Notes under the pieces: generated by a model
Seen by the model: the letters and a program-made list of their open reading frames with translations, nothing else
Told to the model about the DNA's origin: nothing
Database searches by the model: none
NCBI RefSeq assembly: GCF_018860745.1
Contig: NZ_JAHKPY010000014.1
Span: 558,001 to 622,000, forward strand
Source: Zobellia uliginosa
GTDB taxonomy: Bacteria; Bacteroidota; Bacteroidia; Flavobacteriales; Flavobacteriaceae
DNA: 64,000 nt
Direction of reading: 5' to 3'
In this document: positions 45,953 through 54,784 of the stretch, in pieces
Position numbering within the stretch: the stretch's first letter is position 1
Layout of the letters: the number at the start of each line of letters is the position of its first letter
Made by a program: the position numbers and the translations under genes

Positions 45953-47248
45953 ATGAACAAATATTGGGGCCTTCTTTTCGTTATTTTAATATCTTTCTCC
46001 TGTAAGGATGACAAGCCTGTTTTGAAAGAACCGGTTGTTAAGCAAGTAGCTTCCATTGTTCCTGATAAACCCGTTATGAAACAATTCGGGTTTAATTTAG
46101 ACGACTTCACTGTACAGCTAGATACTGTAAAAAGGGGTGACAGTTTTGGAGAATTAATGCTTCAGAATAAAGTAGATTACCCAAAAATCGCCAAAATAAC
46201 CCAAGAATTCAAAGATACTTTTGATGTTCGCAGAATTCGTGTGGGTAAACCCTATATTATTTTAAAATCAAAAGATACTACAGAGGCAGCTCAAGTTTTT
46301 ATATATGAGAATGACCCAATTAACTATACCGTAGTGGATTTACGGGATACGGTCAAAGCTTACAAAGATAAAAAAGAAGTAACCTATGTAGAGCGTGAAG
46401 CTTCTGGGGTCATAGAAACGTCTTTGTCTCAAGCAATCTTGGACCAGGGTATAGATTATACCGTTACCAATAGTTTATCTGAAGTATATGCTTGGACCAT
46501 AGATTTCTTTCGCCTTCAAAAAGGAGATAAATTTAAAGTGGTTTATAAAGAAAAGTACATTAATGATACTATCTACGCAGGAGCTGGCCCTATTGAAGCG
46601 GCTTATTTTGAACATAGCGGGAGACCCATCTATGCTTTTGCTTACGAAAACGACTCTTTAAAAAATATAGTTGATTATTTTGATGAAGAAGCTAACAATT
46701 TAAGAAGAACGTTTCTTAGGGCACCGGTTCAGTTCAGTAGAATTTCTTCTAGATATAATTTGAAACGAAGAATACGTTATTACGGAAACAAAGTAAGGCC
46801 TCATATGGGAACTGATTATGCAGCACCAAGAGGTACGCCTATTTTGGCAACTGCAGATGGTACCGTAACGGAGTCTACAAGAAGGGGAGGCAACGGTAAA
46901 TATGTGAAAATTAGGCATAACGCAACCTATTCTACGCAGTACTTGCATATGAGCAAGCAGAACGTAAAGCGTGGAGCATATGTAAAACAGGGAGATGTAA
47001 TTGGTTGGATAGGGATGACCGGGAATACTAGTGGTCCTCATGTCTGTTATCGTTTTTGGAGAAACGGAAGGCAGGTAGACCCGTTAAAAGAAGAACTTCC
47101 TTTGGCAGAGCCTTTAAATGAGACGCTACAACCAGATTACTTCAATTACATCAGTCCAATAAAGGATCAGTTAGACTGTATGGAATATCCAGAAAGTCCA
47201 GTAGAAGAAGATATTCTAGCAGAAGATCTGGCATCCGCTGAAAAATAA
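45953..47248 (+). CDS. M23 family metallopeptidase lipoprotein with H-x-C zinc site
   Basis: 431 residues. SpII signal ending SFSC, then a LysM/OapA-like opening (DDFTVQLDTVKRGDSFGELM) and a C-terminal LytM domain: RPHMGTDYAAP (His284, Asp288), QYLHM, and GPHVCYRF, where the usual HxH is His363-Val-Cys365. It probably cleaves peptidoglycan crosslinks in the periplasm. The Cys-for-His change in the second HxH position is discussed in the findings. The gene follows TDO by one base. Confidence 0.9.
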   Translation: MNKYWGLLFVILISFSCKDDKPVLKEPVVKQVASIVPDKPVMKQFGFNLDDFTVQLDTVKRGDSFGELMLQNKVDYPKIAKITQEFKDTFDVRRIRVGKPYIILKSKDTTEAAQVFIYENDPINYTVVDLRDTVKAYKDKKEVTYVEREASGVIETSLSQAILDQGIDYTVTNSLSEVYAWTIDFFRLQKGDKFKVVYKEKYINDTIYAGAGPIEAAYFEHSGRPIYAFAYENDSLKNIVDYFDEEANNLRRTFLRAPVQFSRISSRYNLKRRIRYYGNKVRPHMGTDYAAPRGTPILATADGTVTESTRRGGNGKYVKIRHNATYSTQYLHMSKQNVKRGAYVKQGDVIGWIGMTGNTSGPHVCYRFWRNGRQVDPLKEELPLAEPLNETLQPDYFNYISPIKDQLDCMEYPESPVEEDILAEDLASAEK

Positions 47249-47277
47249 CGACACTAAGGGTTTTGGTTTAGTATGAA

Positions 47278-47297
47278 TATGGCTTATTTTAGCCATA
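47278..47297. terminator. hairpin between the M23 gene and pgi
   Basis: Stem TATGGCT/AGCCATA with loop TATTTT, 7 bp. No T-run; may be an operator or attenuator rather than a terminator. Confidence 0.35.
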
Positions 47298-47327
47298 GAG
47301 AATTACTAACACTATAAAATACCTAGA

Positions 47328-48965
47328 ATGTCATTACAGAGCACAAACCCTACTGAAACTTTGGCTTGGAAGGAACTTGCCCAGCACTTTGCAGATACTA
47401 AAGAAGACCAGTTAAAAGACCTTTTTGCTTCTGATGCAACTAGGGCCGAAAAATTCACTTTAAAGTGGAATGATTTCTTAGTAGATTTCTCAAAAAACAG
47501 AATTACGGACAAAACATTACAGTTGCTTCTTAAATTAGCGGAAGAGGTAAACCTGTCCGATGCAATCCAAAAGCAATTTGCAGGAAATCATATCAATCAG
47601 ACGGAAGGCCGTGCCGTATTACATACCGCATTACGGGCTAAAAAATCTGATACTATTATTGTAGACGGTGAAAATGTAGTTGAAGAAGTCTATCAGGTTA
47701 AAGAACATATAAAAGCATTTACGGAAACAATTATTTCAGGAAGTGCAACCGGGTACACGGGTAAATCTTTTACAGATATTGTGAACATTGGTATTGGAGG
47801 TTCCGACCTAGGGCCCGCAATGGTAACTGAAGCACTTAAGTTTTATAAAAATCATCTAATGCTTCATTTTGTAAGTAATGTAGATGGGGATCATGTAAAT
47901 GAAGTTATAAAAGAACTTGATCCGGAAACAACCCTCTTCGTGGTTGTTTCAAAAACTTTTACTACACAAGAAACATTAAGCAATGCCACCACTATCAAGA
48001 AGTGGTTTTTAAAACATGGTACCCAAGAGGATATTGCTAAACACTTTGCGGCAGTATCTACTAATACAGAAGCGATTGCCGAGTTTGGTATAGCTCCTGA
48101 AAACGTGTTCCCTATGTGGGACTGGGTAGGGGGTCGTTTTTCTTTATGGAGTGCAGTTGGTTTATCAATAGCATTGGCCGTAGGTTTTGAAAATTTCGAT
48201 AAGTTATTGATGGGTGCCAATGAAATGGACGAGCATTTCAAAAACACGGAATTCAAAGCAAATCTTCCTGTAGTATTGGCACTTCTAAGCGTTTGGTACA
48301 ACAATTTTTATGGAGCAGAGACTGAAGCTATTATTCCTTATACACAGTATTTAAGTAGATTTTCAGCCTATTTGCAACAAGGTATCATGGAGAGTAACGG
48401 CAAAAGCGTAGACCGTAACGGGAAACGTGTAGGTTATGAAACCGGTACTATTATATGGGGAGAGCCAGGAACCAACTCACAGCATGCCTTCTTTCAGTTA
48501 ATTCACCAAGGAACAAAACTTATACCAGTAGATTTTATTGGGTTTAAGAATTCCCTTCATGGTGATGTTGATCATCACAATAAATTAATGGCAAACTTTT
48601 TTGCACAGACCGAAGCCTTAATGAACGGTAAGACTGCCGAACAAGTTCGCGAAGAGCTGGAAAGTAAAAACATGCCTGAAAGTGAAATCGAAAAACTATT
48701 GACGTTTAAGATATTTGAAGGTAATAAACCTACAAATACGATTCTTATGGATAAGTTATCGCCCAAAAGTTTAGGTAGTTTAATTGCACTTTACGAGCAC
48801 AAAATCTTCGTACAGGGAATAATTTGGAATATCTTTAGTTACGATCAATGGGGCGTGGAGCTTGGCAAACAATTAGCGGGTACCATTTTGAAAGATATAC
48901 AAGGTTCAGAAATTGCCGATCATGATAGCTCTACTTTACAACTTTTAAGATATTTTAAGGGTTAA
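47328..48965 (+). CDS. pgi: glucose-6-phosphate isomerase
   Basis: 545 residues, two SIS domains. [14 protein letters not shown] and [16 protein letters not shown] bind the phosphate, [14 protein letters not shown] and the late [17 protein letters not shown] carry the signature and catalytic Lys, and [16 protein letters not shown] is near the active-site His. It interconverts glucose-6-P and fructose-6-P in the cytosol. Confidence 0.97.
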   Translation: MSLQSTNPTETLAWKELAQHFADTKEDQLKDLFASDATRAEKFTLKWNDFLVDFSKNRITDKTLQLLLKLAEEVNLSDAIQKQFAGNHINQTEGRAVLHTALRAKKSDTIIVDGENVVEEVYQVKEHIKAFTETIISGSATGYTGKSFTDIVNIGIGGSDLGPAMVTEALKFYKNHLMLHFVSNVDGDHVNEVIKELDPETTLFVVVSKTFTTQETLSNATTIKKWFLKHGTQEDIAKHFAAVSTNTEAIAEFGIAPENVFPMWDWVGGRFSLWSAVGLSIALAVGFENFDKLLMGANEMDEHFKNTEFKANLPVVLALLSVWYNNFYGAETEAIIPYTQYLSRFSAYLQQGIMESNGKSVDRNGKRVGYETGTIIWGEPGTNSQHAFFQLIHQGTKLIPVDFIGFKNSLHGDVDHHNKLMANFFAQTEALMNGKTAEQVREELESKNMPESEIEKLLTFKIFEGNKPTNTILMDKLSPKSLGSLIALYEHKIFVQGIIWNIFSYDQWGVELGKQLAGTILKDIQGSEIADHDSSTLQLLRYFKG

Positions 48966-49039
48966 AATAGGGTTTTCTCAGTTTTTTATAATTCTGGCGG
49001 AATTTCTTGTTTTTTAAGAGGAGTTACGCGCTCATATAG

Positions 49040-49047
49040 TACATTTG
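49040..49047 (+). promoter_or_regulatory. -7 box for the Oar-like receptor gene
   Basis: TACATTTG followed by C, 89 bases before the ATG; TAnnTTTG match, with weak -33. Confidence 0.4.
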
Positions 49048-49136
49048 CGAAAATGTTATTTAACCTTTACTTAACATTCGCAAGCCTAAAACGCCGCACT
49101 TTTGCAGCAAATTGAGAAAACGTAAAAACTGAACAA

Positions 49137-52100
49137 ATGAAAAAGATTTATTTCGCTTATGTCGCATTTCTTATGACGGCAATGGCTTTTTCACAAGGTG
49201 TTACAACATCTTCACTGGGGGGTCAAGTAACAGACAATCTAGATGAGCCACTTTTTGGGGCCAATATCATCGCAATTCATACGCCTTCGGGAACTAAGTA
49301 TGGTGCAACGACGGATTTTGATGGCTACTACCGAATATCGAACATGAGAGTTGGTGGTCCTTATACAGTTACTATTTCGTACGTAGGATTCAATAACTTT
49401 GAACGAACAGGGGTTTTTCTTAACCTTGGTGAAACCGTAAGGATTAGTGCTGAAATGGCTGAGTCTTCTACTGAATTGGATGAGGTGGTTGTAACGGCCA
49501 GTCCAACGGGAGTTTTTGATTCTGATAAGACTGGTGCTTCAACTAGAATTAATCAAAGGGATATTGCTACTGTACCATCAGCTTCAAGATCTATTGCGGA
49601 TTTCGTTAGGTTAACACCACAAGCACAAATATCGGAAGGAGACGATGGCTTTTCAATTTCAATTGCTGGTCAAAACAACCGTTACAATGCAATCTATATT
49701 GACGGTGCGGTGAACAATGATGTATTTGGGTTAGCTGGATCTGGAACTAACGGAGGTCAAACAGGTGTAAATCCATTCTCAGTAGACGCAATTGAGTCAT
49801 TTCAAGTAAGTGTTGCTCCATTTGATGTGAAGATTTCAGGATTTTCAGGTGGTGCTATTAGTGCGATTACTAGATCAGGTACAAATGAAGTTGAAGGTTC
49901 GGCATACTATTTCTACAGAAGTCAGGATTTAGCTGGGAAAACTCCAGTAGAATCTGCTGGTGACGGTGAAAGAACTAAGCTTAATGACTTTACAGCTCAG
50001 ACCTATGGGGTTAGAATTGGTGGGCCAATTGTAAAGGACAAGCTTTTCTATTTCGTTAATTACGAAAGACAAAATGATGAAACACCACAGCCTTTTAATA
50101 TTAATAATTACAGTGGTAATTCTTCTGCGAACGACTTAAATACGTTAAGAGAATTTCTTATAAACAGTTACGGATATGATCCGGGCTCGTATGATAATAA
50201 CACACGTACGCTTGAGAGTAATAAATTGACTGCTAAAATTGATTGGAACATTAATGATGACCATAAACTATCATTAAAACATAGTTATGTTGGTGGAGAG
50301 AATCTTGAAGCTAGGACATCTGATAATAATGATATAGGTTTTATTAATGGTTCTGAGTTTTTCAAGACAACAACAAATACCACTTCGTTAGAGCTTAACT
50401 CGCGTTTTGGAAATAAGTTTTCAAATAGTTTTATTTTAGGATATACATCGGTTAAAGATGATCGTGATCCAGATGGAAGCCCTTTTCCTTACATTGATAT
50501 AAATGATGGTGCTAGCGGTAGTGATATAACAGTTGGTGGTGAGCGATTCTCAACAGCTAATTTGTTAGATCAAAATATTTTGACCCTTACCAATAATTTT
50601 GAAATTTACTCAGGTAGACACACAATAACTGTTGGAACACACAACGAATACTCTAAGGCCAAGAATTTGTTCTTCGCTTCTAATTATGGTAATTATGAAT
50701 ATAATAGTCTCAATGACTTTTTGACAGGTGAGCGACCTAATATTTACCAAAGAGGTTATTCCTTAATTAGTGATGGAGTTGGTGATACTTCTTCAGGTGC
50801 TTCCGAGTTTTCTGTTTTTCAAATGGGTTTTTATGTTCAAGATGAAATTCAGTTTACCGATAATTTCAAATTTAGACTTGGTTTGAGGTTGGACACGCCT
50901 TTCTGGGAAGATGGTTCGGTTAATGAAGATTTTAATACTAGAACAATACCGTTACTTGAGGCTGCTGGAAAAAATTTACAAGGAGCAGAAGTAGGTAAAA
51001 AGGTATCTACTTCATCTTATTTATCTCCACGTGCTGGATTTAACTGGGATGTTAAAGGAGATAGAAGTACACAGATTCGTGGTGGGATAGGAATTTTCAC
51101 TTCAAGATTACCATTAGTATGGCCTGGCGGAACATATAATAACAATGGTGTTACCGGCGGATATACTTTTCAGGGTTCTTGGTTTACAGAAACACCTCTT
51201 TTCAATCCTGATGTAAATACTCAACCAGTAGGAGCACAACCGGGAACTGGGGAAGTTGGTGGAAATATAGATTTATTTGCTCCGGATTTCAAATTACCGC
51301 AAGTTTTGAAATTGAATATAGCAGTGGATCAAAAATTACCGATTTGGAATTTGGTAGCTTCTGCAGATTTCCTTTGGAACGACAATATTAATGCTATTTA
51401 TTATGAAAACTTAAATGTTCCTTCCCCTATAGGAAATCTTACGGGATCAGGTGATAGTAGACCTATTTATTCAGGTGGAGATATAGACAGTACTTATGAT
51501 AGAATTATTTTAGCTTCAAATACAGGTGATGGAAGTTCTTATAACGCCTCTTTCACTTTAAGAAAGCCTTTCCAAAATGGTTTTGCCGGTCAAGTATCAT
51601 ATAGCTACGGAGATTCTGATGTAATCTTTGAAGGTACTTCTTCACAAAATAGTTCTCAGTGGAGAGGTATTCAAACTGTGAATGGTAAGAACTCAAGGTT
51701 GCGTGTTGCTACTTCAGACTTTGCTCAAGGTCATAGAATTTCAGCTAATGCATCTTATGAATTTAAGTGGAATGACAATCTTAAAACAACATTAGGGGTG
51801 TTTTATGAAGGTGTTAATGGTAGTCCGTTCTCATATATTTATGGAACTCCAAATGGAGATTATTTGCTTAATGATGATTCTCGTGATAATGCTTTGATTT
51901 ATGTTCCTGCTAATAGTACGGATATTAATTTAGTAGATATCGTTGATGGTGATGATAATGTTATCGTTCCGGTAGCTGAACAATGGTCTGCTTTAAACGG
52001 ATATATTAATAACAATGAATATTTGTCCTCTAGAAAAGGTGAGTATGTAGATAGAAATGCAGATCGAGGTCCATGGAGTCATATCGTAGATTTAAAGGTA

Positions 52101-52391
52101 CTGCAGGATATCTCTATGAATTTTGGAGGAAACAAAAAACATACACTTCAACTTTCTTTTGATATATTTAATTTCACCAATCTTTTGAATAAGAATTGGG
52201 GTGTTTTAAAAACAGTAGGAAATTTTGATTCTGTATCTTTAATTGACTTTGAAGGGTTGGAAGCTGATGGTACCACGCCTCAGTTTACATTTAACCCATC
52301 TACTATTGATAGAATAGAGCAGATAGATGATTCTGGTATTCAGAGTTCAAGATGGCAAGCACAGATAGGTGTTCGTTATATCTTTAAATAA
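49137..52391 (+). CDS. Oar-like TonB-dependent outer-membrane receptor
   Basis: 1084 residues. Signal peptide, a carboxypeptidase-regulatory-like domain (about 25-110, GQVTDNLDEPLFGANI), TonB/plug region with LDEVVVTASPTG and YIDGAVNNDVFGLAGSGTNGGQ (in blocks), GGAISAITRSGTNEVEGSAY, then a large barrel ending in YIFK. The large Oar-type barrel is associated with uptake or secretion of peptides in Bacteroidota. No SusD partner adjoins. Strong terminator downstream. Confidence 0.92.
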   Translation: MKKIYFAYVAFLMTAMAFSQGVTTSSLGGQVTDNLDEPLFGANIIAIHTPSGTKYGATTDFDGYYRISNMRVGGPYTVTISYVGFNNFERTGVFLNLGETVRISAEMAESSTELDEVVVTASPTGVFDSDKTGASTRINQRDIATVPSASRSIADFVRLTPQAQISEGDDGFSISIAGQNNRYNAIYIDGAVNNDVFGLAGSGTNGGQTGVNPFSVDAIESFQVSVAPFDVKISGFSGGAISAITRSGTNEVEGSAYYFYRSQDLAGKTPVESAGDGERTKLNDFTAQTYGVRIGGPIVKDKLFYFVNYERQNDETPQPFNINNYSGNSSANDLNTLREFLINSYGYDPGSYDNNTRTLESNKLTAKIDWNINDDHKLSLKHSYVGGENLEARTSDNNDIGFINGSEFFKTTTNTTSLELNSRFGNKFSNSFILGYTSVKDDRDPDGSPFPYIDINDGASGSDITVGGERFSTANLLDQNILTLTNNFEIYSGRHTITVGTHNEYSKAKNLFFASNYGNYEYNSLNDFLTGERPNIYQRGYSLISDGVGDTSSGASEFSVFQMGFYVQDEIQFTDNFKFRLGLRLDTPFWEDGSVNEDFNTRTIPLLEAAGKNLQGAEVGKKVSTSSYLSPRAGFNWDVKGDRSTQIRGGIGIFTSRLPLVWPGGTYNNNGVTGGYTFQGSWFTETPLFNPDVNTQPVGAQPGTGEVGGNIDLFAPDFKLPQVLKLNIAVDQKLPIWNLVASADFLWNDNINAIYYENLNVPSPIGNLTGSGDSRPIYSGGDIDSTYDRIILASNTGDGSSYNASFTLRKPFQNGFAGQVSYSYGDSDVIFEGTSSQNSSQWRGIQTVNGKNSRLRVATSDFAQGHRISANASYEFKWNDNLKTTLGVFYEGVNGSPFSYIYGTPNGDYLLNDDSRDNALIYVPANSTDINLVDIVDGDDNVIVPVAEQWSALNGYINNNEYLSSRKGEYVDRNADRGPWSHIVDLKVLQDISMNFGGNKKHTLQLSFDIFNFTNLLNKNWGVLKTVGNFDSVSLIDFEGLEADGTTPQFTFNPSTIDRIEQIDDSGIQSSRWQAQIGVRYIFK

Positions 52392-52411
52392 GAATACAAG
52401 CTCATAATTTT

Positions 52412-52441
52412 AAAAACCCTGCCAGATGGCAGGGTTTTTTT
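52412..52441 (+). terminator. terminator of the Oar-like receptor gene
   Basis: Stem AAAAACCCTGCC/GGCAGGGTTTTT with AGAT loop and T-run. Confidence 0.93.
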
Positions 52442-52484
52442 GTAATCAAAAATCAGTACATTTAAGCCTTAAAATATATCTATT

Positions 52485-52925
52485 ATGTATGAAGTTATTC
52501 AGGTTGTCCACTCTTATTTGGCCTATATTGTTTTGGCCCTTTTATTTTTTGCGGTTGCCAATGCTATTATGGGGTTGGCGGGTAATAAAATGTTTACGAT
52601 GGAAAAAGATTTTCGTTTAAGCCTCTTTACCTTAATTCTAGCTCATATTCAGCTATTGGTAGGCTTAATATTATACTTTATTTCTCCAAGTGGTCTACAG
52701 GCTATTCAGGCATTAGGAATGGGAGGCCTTAACTCTGCATCAAGATTATTGGCCGTAGAGCATCCTTTTATTAATATAATTGCCATCGTTTTGATTACCG
52801 TTGGTTGGTCTCGGCACAAGAAATTTATGGAAGGGAATAAAAAGTTCAAGAGCATAGCTATTTTCTATGGTCTTGGTCTAATTTTGATTCTTAGCCGTAT
52901 ACCATGGAGTAAATGGCTGGGTTAA
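52485..52925 (+). CDS. four-helix membrane protein with conserved His (cytochrome b-like), unknown
   Basis: 146 residues, four membrane helices (about 6-30, 44-66, 92-112, 125-143). His residues sit at helix ends: VVHSYLAY, LAHIQLLVG, VEHPFINI, a pattern that could hold heme, and database names such as cytochrome B are often given to such proteins. No further evidence. It is followed 38 bases later by the DUF1080 gene. Confidence 0.75.
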   Translation: MYEVIQVVHSYLAYIVLALLFFAVANAIMGLAGNKMFTMEKDFRLSLFTLILAHIQLLVGLILYFISPSGLQAIQALGMGGLNSASRLLAVEHPFINIIAIVLITVGWSRHKKFMEGNKKFKSIAIFYGLGLILILSRIPWSKWLG

Positions 52926-52963
52926 GGACTGAACTTAGCAATGTATGAACTCAAATAAGAATC

Positions 52964-53557
52964 ATGAAACAGCTGTTAGTAGTAGCCTGTATATGTTTTA
53001 CGACATTTCTATTTTCCCAAGAAAAGACACTTTTTAATGGTGAAAACCTAGAAGGATGGACTGTCTATGGAACCGAACAATGGTACGTAGAAGATGGTCT
53101 TTTGGTTTGCGAAAGCGGACCTGATAAGCAGTATGGATATTTAGCGACCGATAAACATTTCAAAAACTTTGAGTTAACCTTAGATTTTAAGCAATTGGCG
53201 AATGGCAATAGTGGAGTTTTCATTAGGTCTACAGTAGAAGGAACTACGGTTAGCGGTTGGCAGGTAGAAGTTGCACCTCCTGGTTTTGATACGGGTGGTA
53301 TATATGAGTCTTATGGCCGGCATTGGTTGGTGAAACCTGCACCTGAAAAAGACAAAGCTCTGAAAATGGGTGACTGGAACACTATGAAAATACGTGTAGA
53401 GGGAGATAATGTTACCTCATGGCTTAACGGTACCGAAATGGTAACGTTAACCGATAAAATAGTGGGTGTTGGTGAGGGCTCTGTAATTTTACAGATTCAT
53501 GATGGTGGAGGTATTAAAGTACAGTGGAAAAATATTAAAATTAAAGAATTGGAATAG
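52964..53557 (+). CDS. DUF1080 (3-keto-disaccharide hydrolase-like) exported protein
   Basis: 197 residues. Signal peptide (VVACICFTTFLFSQ), then the whole DUF1080 jelly-roll: LFNGENLEGWTVYG, WYVEDGLLVCESG, FELTLDFKQLANGNSGVFIRS, GDWNTMKIRVEGDNVTSWLNG, and the terminal IQLHDGG-like IILQIHDGGG region. The family binds carbohydrate, and some members hydrolyse 3-keto-glycosides. Periplasmic. No matching GFO/IDH oxidoreductase adjoins. Confidence 0.9.
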   Translation: MKQLLVVACICFTTFLFSQEKTLFNGENLEGWTVYGTEQWYVEDGLLVCESGPDKQYGYLATDKHFKNFELTLDFKQLANGNSGVFIRSTVEGTTVSGWQVEVAPPGFDTGGIYESYGRHWLVKPAPEKDKALKMGDWNTMKIRVEGDNVTSWLNGTEMVTLTDKIVGVGEGSVILQIHDGGGIKVQWKNIKIKELE

Positions 53558-53576
53558 TTCTTTGGTCTTAAACTAT

Positions 53577-53617
53577 AAAAGGGACCTTTTGGCATGTCAA
53601 TGTTCATAGGTCCTTTT
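53577..53617. terminator. imperfect bidirectional hairpin
   Basis: AAAAGGGACC/GGTCCTTTT (one extra G) in the convergent gap before the nuclease gene. Confidence 0.5.
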
Positions 53618-54663
53618 CATTTTTCCGCCATAGGTTTTATGAGATACATATATACAGGAAAGTGGTCTGAATAACCGCCGGTATAACTTCCGCCCGCATA
53701 CGTCCTTTGTGGATATCCTTTATATTGGCCTTTTTTGGCTATTAAATAGGGTTTGTTGAACACTGTGGCTTTCCAAAATTTGTAATTCCCTTCTTTAGGA
53801 TGTAGTAAGTTTTCGGTGAAGAAGATTTGATCAAATAGGTTCCACTTGTCCCTATACGCTAAAGAACCTATTCCCATTTTATAGAGTTTTTCCATTGGAT
53901 TAAAAAGACTTTGTTTTTCCAGTTCCTTCGGTTTCCCAACAGTCTTTAGTATTTTTTTGAAACTGTCATTATTGGGGTCGTCGTTAAAATCACCCATACT
54001 TATAATTTTGGCATTATAATCTAACTGTTGTAAAGAATCTATAATACGTCTGCTAAGTTTTGCCGCTGCCATCCTATTAGGTTTGCTTCTTGCTTCGCCA
54101 CCACTTCGGGAGGGCCAATGGTTGACCATAAAGAATAGTTGCTCGTCATCTAATAGACCTCCTACTATGAGCTGGTCTCTTGTATAGTTTCTTTCATCAT
54201 CGTCATTGATCAGTAACAATCTACGGCTAGCGGAAGAGGTGGGTAGAAATACGGACTTCTTATAAAGCAGGGCAACGTCTATACCGCGTTCATCCGGTGA
54301 GTCATAATGAACTATACCATAATCTTTGGTAATTAGGTTAGGGTGATTGATCAAATCTTCAATAACCTTGCGGTTTTCAACTTCGCATATACCAATAATA
54401 TCTGGTGATGTCTTACTTGCGCTTTTCCCAATTTCCGAGAGAACGCGCGAAAGGTTATCAAGCTTTTTAAGGTAACGTTCTTTAGTCCAATGATCTTTTC
54501 CTTCAGGTGTCCGGTCATCATCAAAAATAAGGGTATCATTCTCAGTATCGAATAAATTCTCAAGATTGTAGAACGCAATTGTGCGTATTCTATACGATTT
54601 GTTTTCCTGTGAATTTGCTAGAAATGTGAGTAATAGAAAAGGTATAGTAAGTCTAATTTTCAT
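53617..54663 (-). CDS. exported endonuclease/exonuclease/phosphatase-family protein
   Basis: 348 residues. Signal peptide (TIPFLLLTFLANSQE). The EEP fold is complete: AFYNLENLFD (Asn), IIGICEVENR (Glu), NHWPSRSGGE, SMGDFNDDPN (Asp/Asn) and YSDHFPV (Asp-His). Metal-dependent phosphodiesterase or nuclease acting outside the cytoplasm. Divergent from a TonB receptor and a DUF5689/lamin-tail lipoprotein; together they suggest a nucleic-acid or organophosphate scavenging locus. Confidence 0.92.
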   Translation of the reverse strand: MKIRLTIPFLLLTFLANSQENKSYRIRTIAFYNLENLFDTENDTLIFDDDRTPEGKDHWTKERYLKKLDNLSRVLSEIGKSASKTSPDIIGICEVENRKVIEDLINHPNLITKDYGIVHYDSPDERGIDVALLYKKSVFLPTSSASRRLLLINDDDERNYTRDQLIVGGLLDDEQLFFMVNHWPSRSGGEARSKPNRMAAAKLSRRIIDSLQQLDYNAKIISMGDFNDDPNNDSFKKILKTVGKPKELEKQSLFNPMEKLYKMGIGSLAYRDKWNLFDQIFFTENLLHPKEGNYKFWKATVFNKPYLIAKKGQYKGYPQRTYAGGSYTGGYSDHFPVYMYLIKPMAEK

Positions 54664-54784
54664 AGAATCAGATAGATATAAATGTCAATTAACGAAAAAA
54701 CGATGGATTTTGTAGGGGTTTTTTGCAAGTCATTTTAAGTTTTCGATATCTTGTCTGAGTTCACCGACCATTAAACCCCCGTTA

